Origin: Xylanibacter ruminicola
GTDB taxonomy: Bacteria > Bacteroidota > Bacteroidia > Bacteroidales > Bacteroidaceae
Length of the DNA stretch: 64,000 nucleotides
Reading direction: 5' to 3'
Assembly (NCBI RefSeq): GCF_900107775.1
Contig: NZ_FNRF01000002.1
Span: 251,129 to 315,128 of the forward strand
Below are positions 63,137 through 64,000 of the stretch, piece by piece. The notes beneath the pieces are model-generated. The model ran no database searches and was not told the DNA's origin. It saw only the letters and a program-made list of their open reading frames with translations. Every line of letters begins with the position of its first letter. Position 1 is the first letter of the stretch. The position numbers were made by a program, and so were the translations under genes.

Positions 63137-64000
63137 TTATTGCTTCATCAAGTAGGCTTTGAAATCAGCAAAGTTCTTACTCATGGCTACGCTTTGTTTC
63201 TCGCCACGCATAAAGGCTGCCAAGCGCTCTGGTATCTCTACATCGATACCTAGAATCTCATCCACCTTCTCCTTAAACTTAGCAGGGTGGGCTGTTTCGC
63301 AGAACACGCCAACCTCGCCAGGCTGCAGTCCGTCGGCCAGAGCCTGATAGCCGCAAGCACCGTGGGGATCCAGGATATAACCCGAAGCCTTGTAGCACTC
63401 GCGCATGGTTTCGCGAATCTGCTCGTCGCTATAGGTAGCACCGCTGATGAGTGCGCTAATCTTCTGGTGGCTCTTACCATACAGGTCGTAGATACGGGCA
63501 AAGTTCGAAGGATCGCCTACGTCCATCGCATTAGCCAAAGTCTGCTTCGATGGCTTGGGCTCGTATTTACCCGTCTGCAGATACTTGTAGAAGATGTCGT
63601 TGGCGTTGTTGGCTGCGATGAATCGCTTGATGGGCAGTCCCATCTCATGTCCGAACAGCGCTGCACAGATATTTCCGAAGTTTCCTGATGGCACACACAT
63701 CACCAGATTATTTACATTATTACATTTTTCAATTTTTGCATTTTCCTTCATGCGGGCGTAGGCGTTAAAATAGTAGAACGCCTGAGGCAGGAAACGGGCC
63801 ACATTGATTGAGTTGGCCGAAGTCAGCTTCATGTGCGCATTCAGTTCAGCATCCATAAAGGCATTTTTCACAAGAGCCTGACAGTCGTCGAACACGCCAT
63901 CCACCTCGATGGCGGTGATGTTCTTACCCAGTGTAGTAAACTGGCACTCCTGGATAGGACTTACCTTGCCCTTGGGATACAGCACATATACGTGGATACC
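63137..64000 (-). CDS. thrC: Threonine synthase, C-terminal part (cut by window edge)
   Basis: PLP enzyme forming threonine from O-phosphohomoserine. The visible 288 codons enter from the right edge reading GIHVYVLYPKGKVSPIQE and continue through MCVPSGNFGNICAALFGHEMGLPIKRFIAANNANDIF, the conserved SGNFGN loop that holds the PLP phosphate. The C-terminus reads LDPHGACGYQAL...ETAHPAKFKE...MKQ. An internal GTG at 63985 is not the real start: the frame stays open and conserved to the window end. The PLP lysine lies outside the window. It is convergent with yihY, 13 bases apart. Confidence 0.95.
   Translation of the reverse strand, partial: GIHVYVLYPKGKVSPIQECQFTTLGKNITAIEVDGVFDDCQALVKNAFMDAELNAHMKLTSANSINVARFLPQAFYYFNAYARMKENAKIEKCNNVNNLVMCVPSGNFGNICAALFGHEMGLPIKRFIAANNANDIFYKYLQTGKYEPKPSKQTLANAMDVGDPSNFARIYDLYGKSHQKISALISGATYSDEQIRETMRECYKASGYILDPHGACGYQALADGLQPGEVGVFCETAHPAKFKEKVDEILGIDVEIPERLAAFMRGEKQSVAMSKNFADFKAYLMKQ

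Noticed and set aside
1..64000. CRISPR arrays, phage genes, transposases or rRNA operons
   Set aside because: None found: no regularly spaced direct repeats of 25-40 bases, and no integrase, transposase or structural phage gene among the translations.

Overview
The window looks like a contiguous stretch of a Bacteroidota chromosome, most likely a Bacteroidales/Prevotella-type anaerobe. The reasons are the many TTTG-N19..23-TAnnTTTG promoters, the short primary sigma factor, SusC/BtuB-style TonB receptors, lipoproteins with Bacteroidota-type acidic surface-export signals, a secreted GH2 glycosidase, and several families typical of the phylum (DUF3256, DUF4296, an LspA with a long insert). No phage, transposase, CRISPR array or rRNA was seen. 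Family names come from reading the translations; no database search was possible.

Layout. 1-9919 is a corrinoid region. A leftward cbiA is cut by the window edge. A cobalamin riboswitch heads a rightward operon of a TonB receptor, a CbiK-like chelatase lipoprotein, a second TonB receptor, a cobJ-cobH fusion, cobQ and cobD. One B12-sensing leader therefore appears to control both a surface uptake/metal-handling module and de novo cobalamin synthesis. A convergent GH2 beta-galactosidase-like enzyme follows (9897-12350). 12411-17305 is ilvD-ilvB-ilvN plus an acyl-ACP thioesterase, closed by a terminator shared with tRNA-Arg(UCU). 17522-22706 holds a small membrane protein and a TPR protein with divergent promoters, a phosphoglucomutase/phosphomannomutase and a Dcu-type C4-dicarboxylate transporter. 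22832-32592 is a long rightward run: ileS, a cysteine-less DksA/TraR-like gene, lspA, a DUF4296 lipoprotein, a nucleoside-type MFS transporter, rsmE, a phenylacetate-CoA ligase and a DUF3256 protein, ending in a two-way terminator with proS.

34178-41817 is the most accessory-looking part. It has an unknown protein, a 530-base gene-free stretch packed with inverted and direct repeats, a membrane-anchored Ntn amidase, a Y-family polymerase with a YolD-like partner, an OmpA lipoprotein with mtgA, and the folK/M64 peptidase/SpoU methyltransferase operon. 41868-46104 is serine synthesis (serC, serA) with a HIT protein, DUF1015 and a TSCPD protein, followed by tRNA-Ser(CGA). 46381-52036 carries leftward yigZ, carB, a Met-rich secreted repeat protein and prmA.

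52165-58591 runs rightward: an aromatic/Gly-rich secreted protein, an FadL-like outer membrane protein, iorA, iorB and an aminotransferase. The last three, with the phenylacetate-CoA ligase at 30.5 kb, suggest aryl acid/aromatic amino acid interconversion. 58628-63123 contains a small secreted protein coupled to rpoD, a DegP/DegQ-type protease, the RNase P RNA and a YihY membrane protein. The window ends inside threonine synthase.

No wholly new system is proven. The strongest leads are the riboswitch-controlled receptor/surface-chelatase/receptor sandwich, the clostridial-looking polymerase-YolD pair, two candidate small RNAs made from promoters lying between a stop codon and its terminator, and the repeat cluster at 34.8-35.0 kb.
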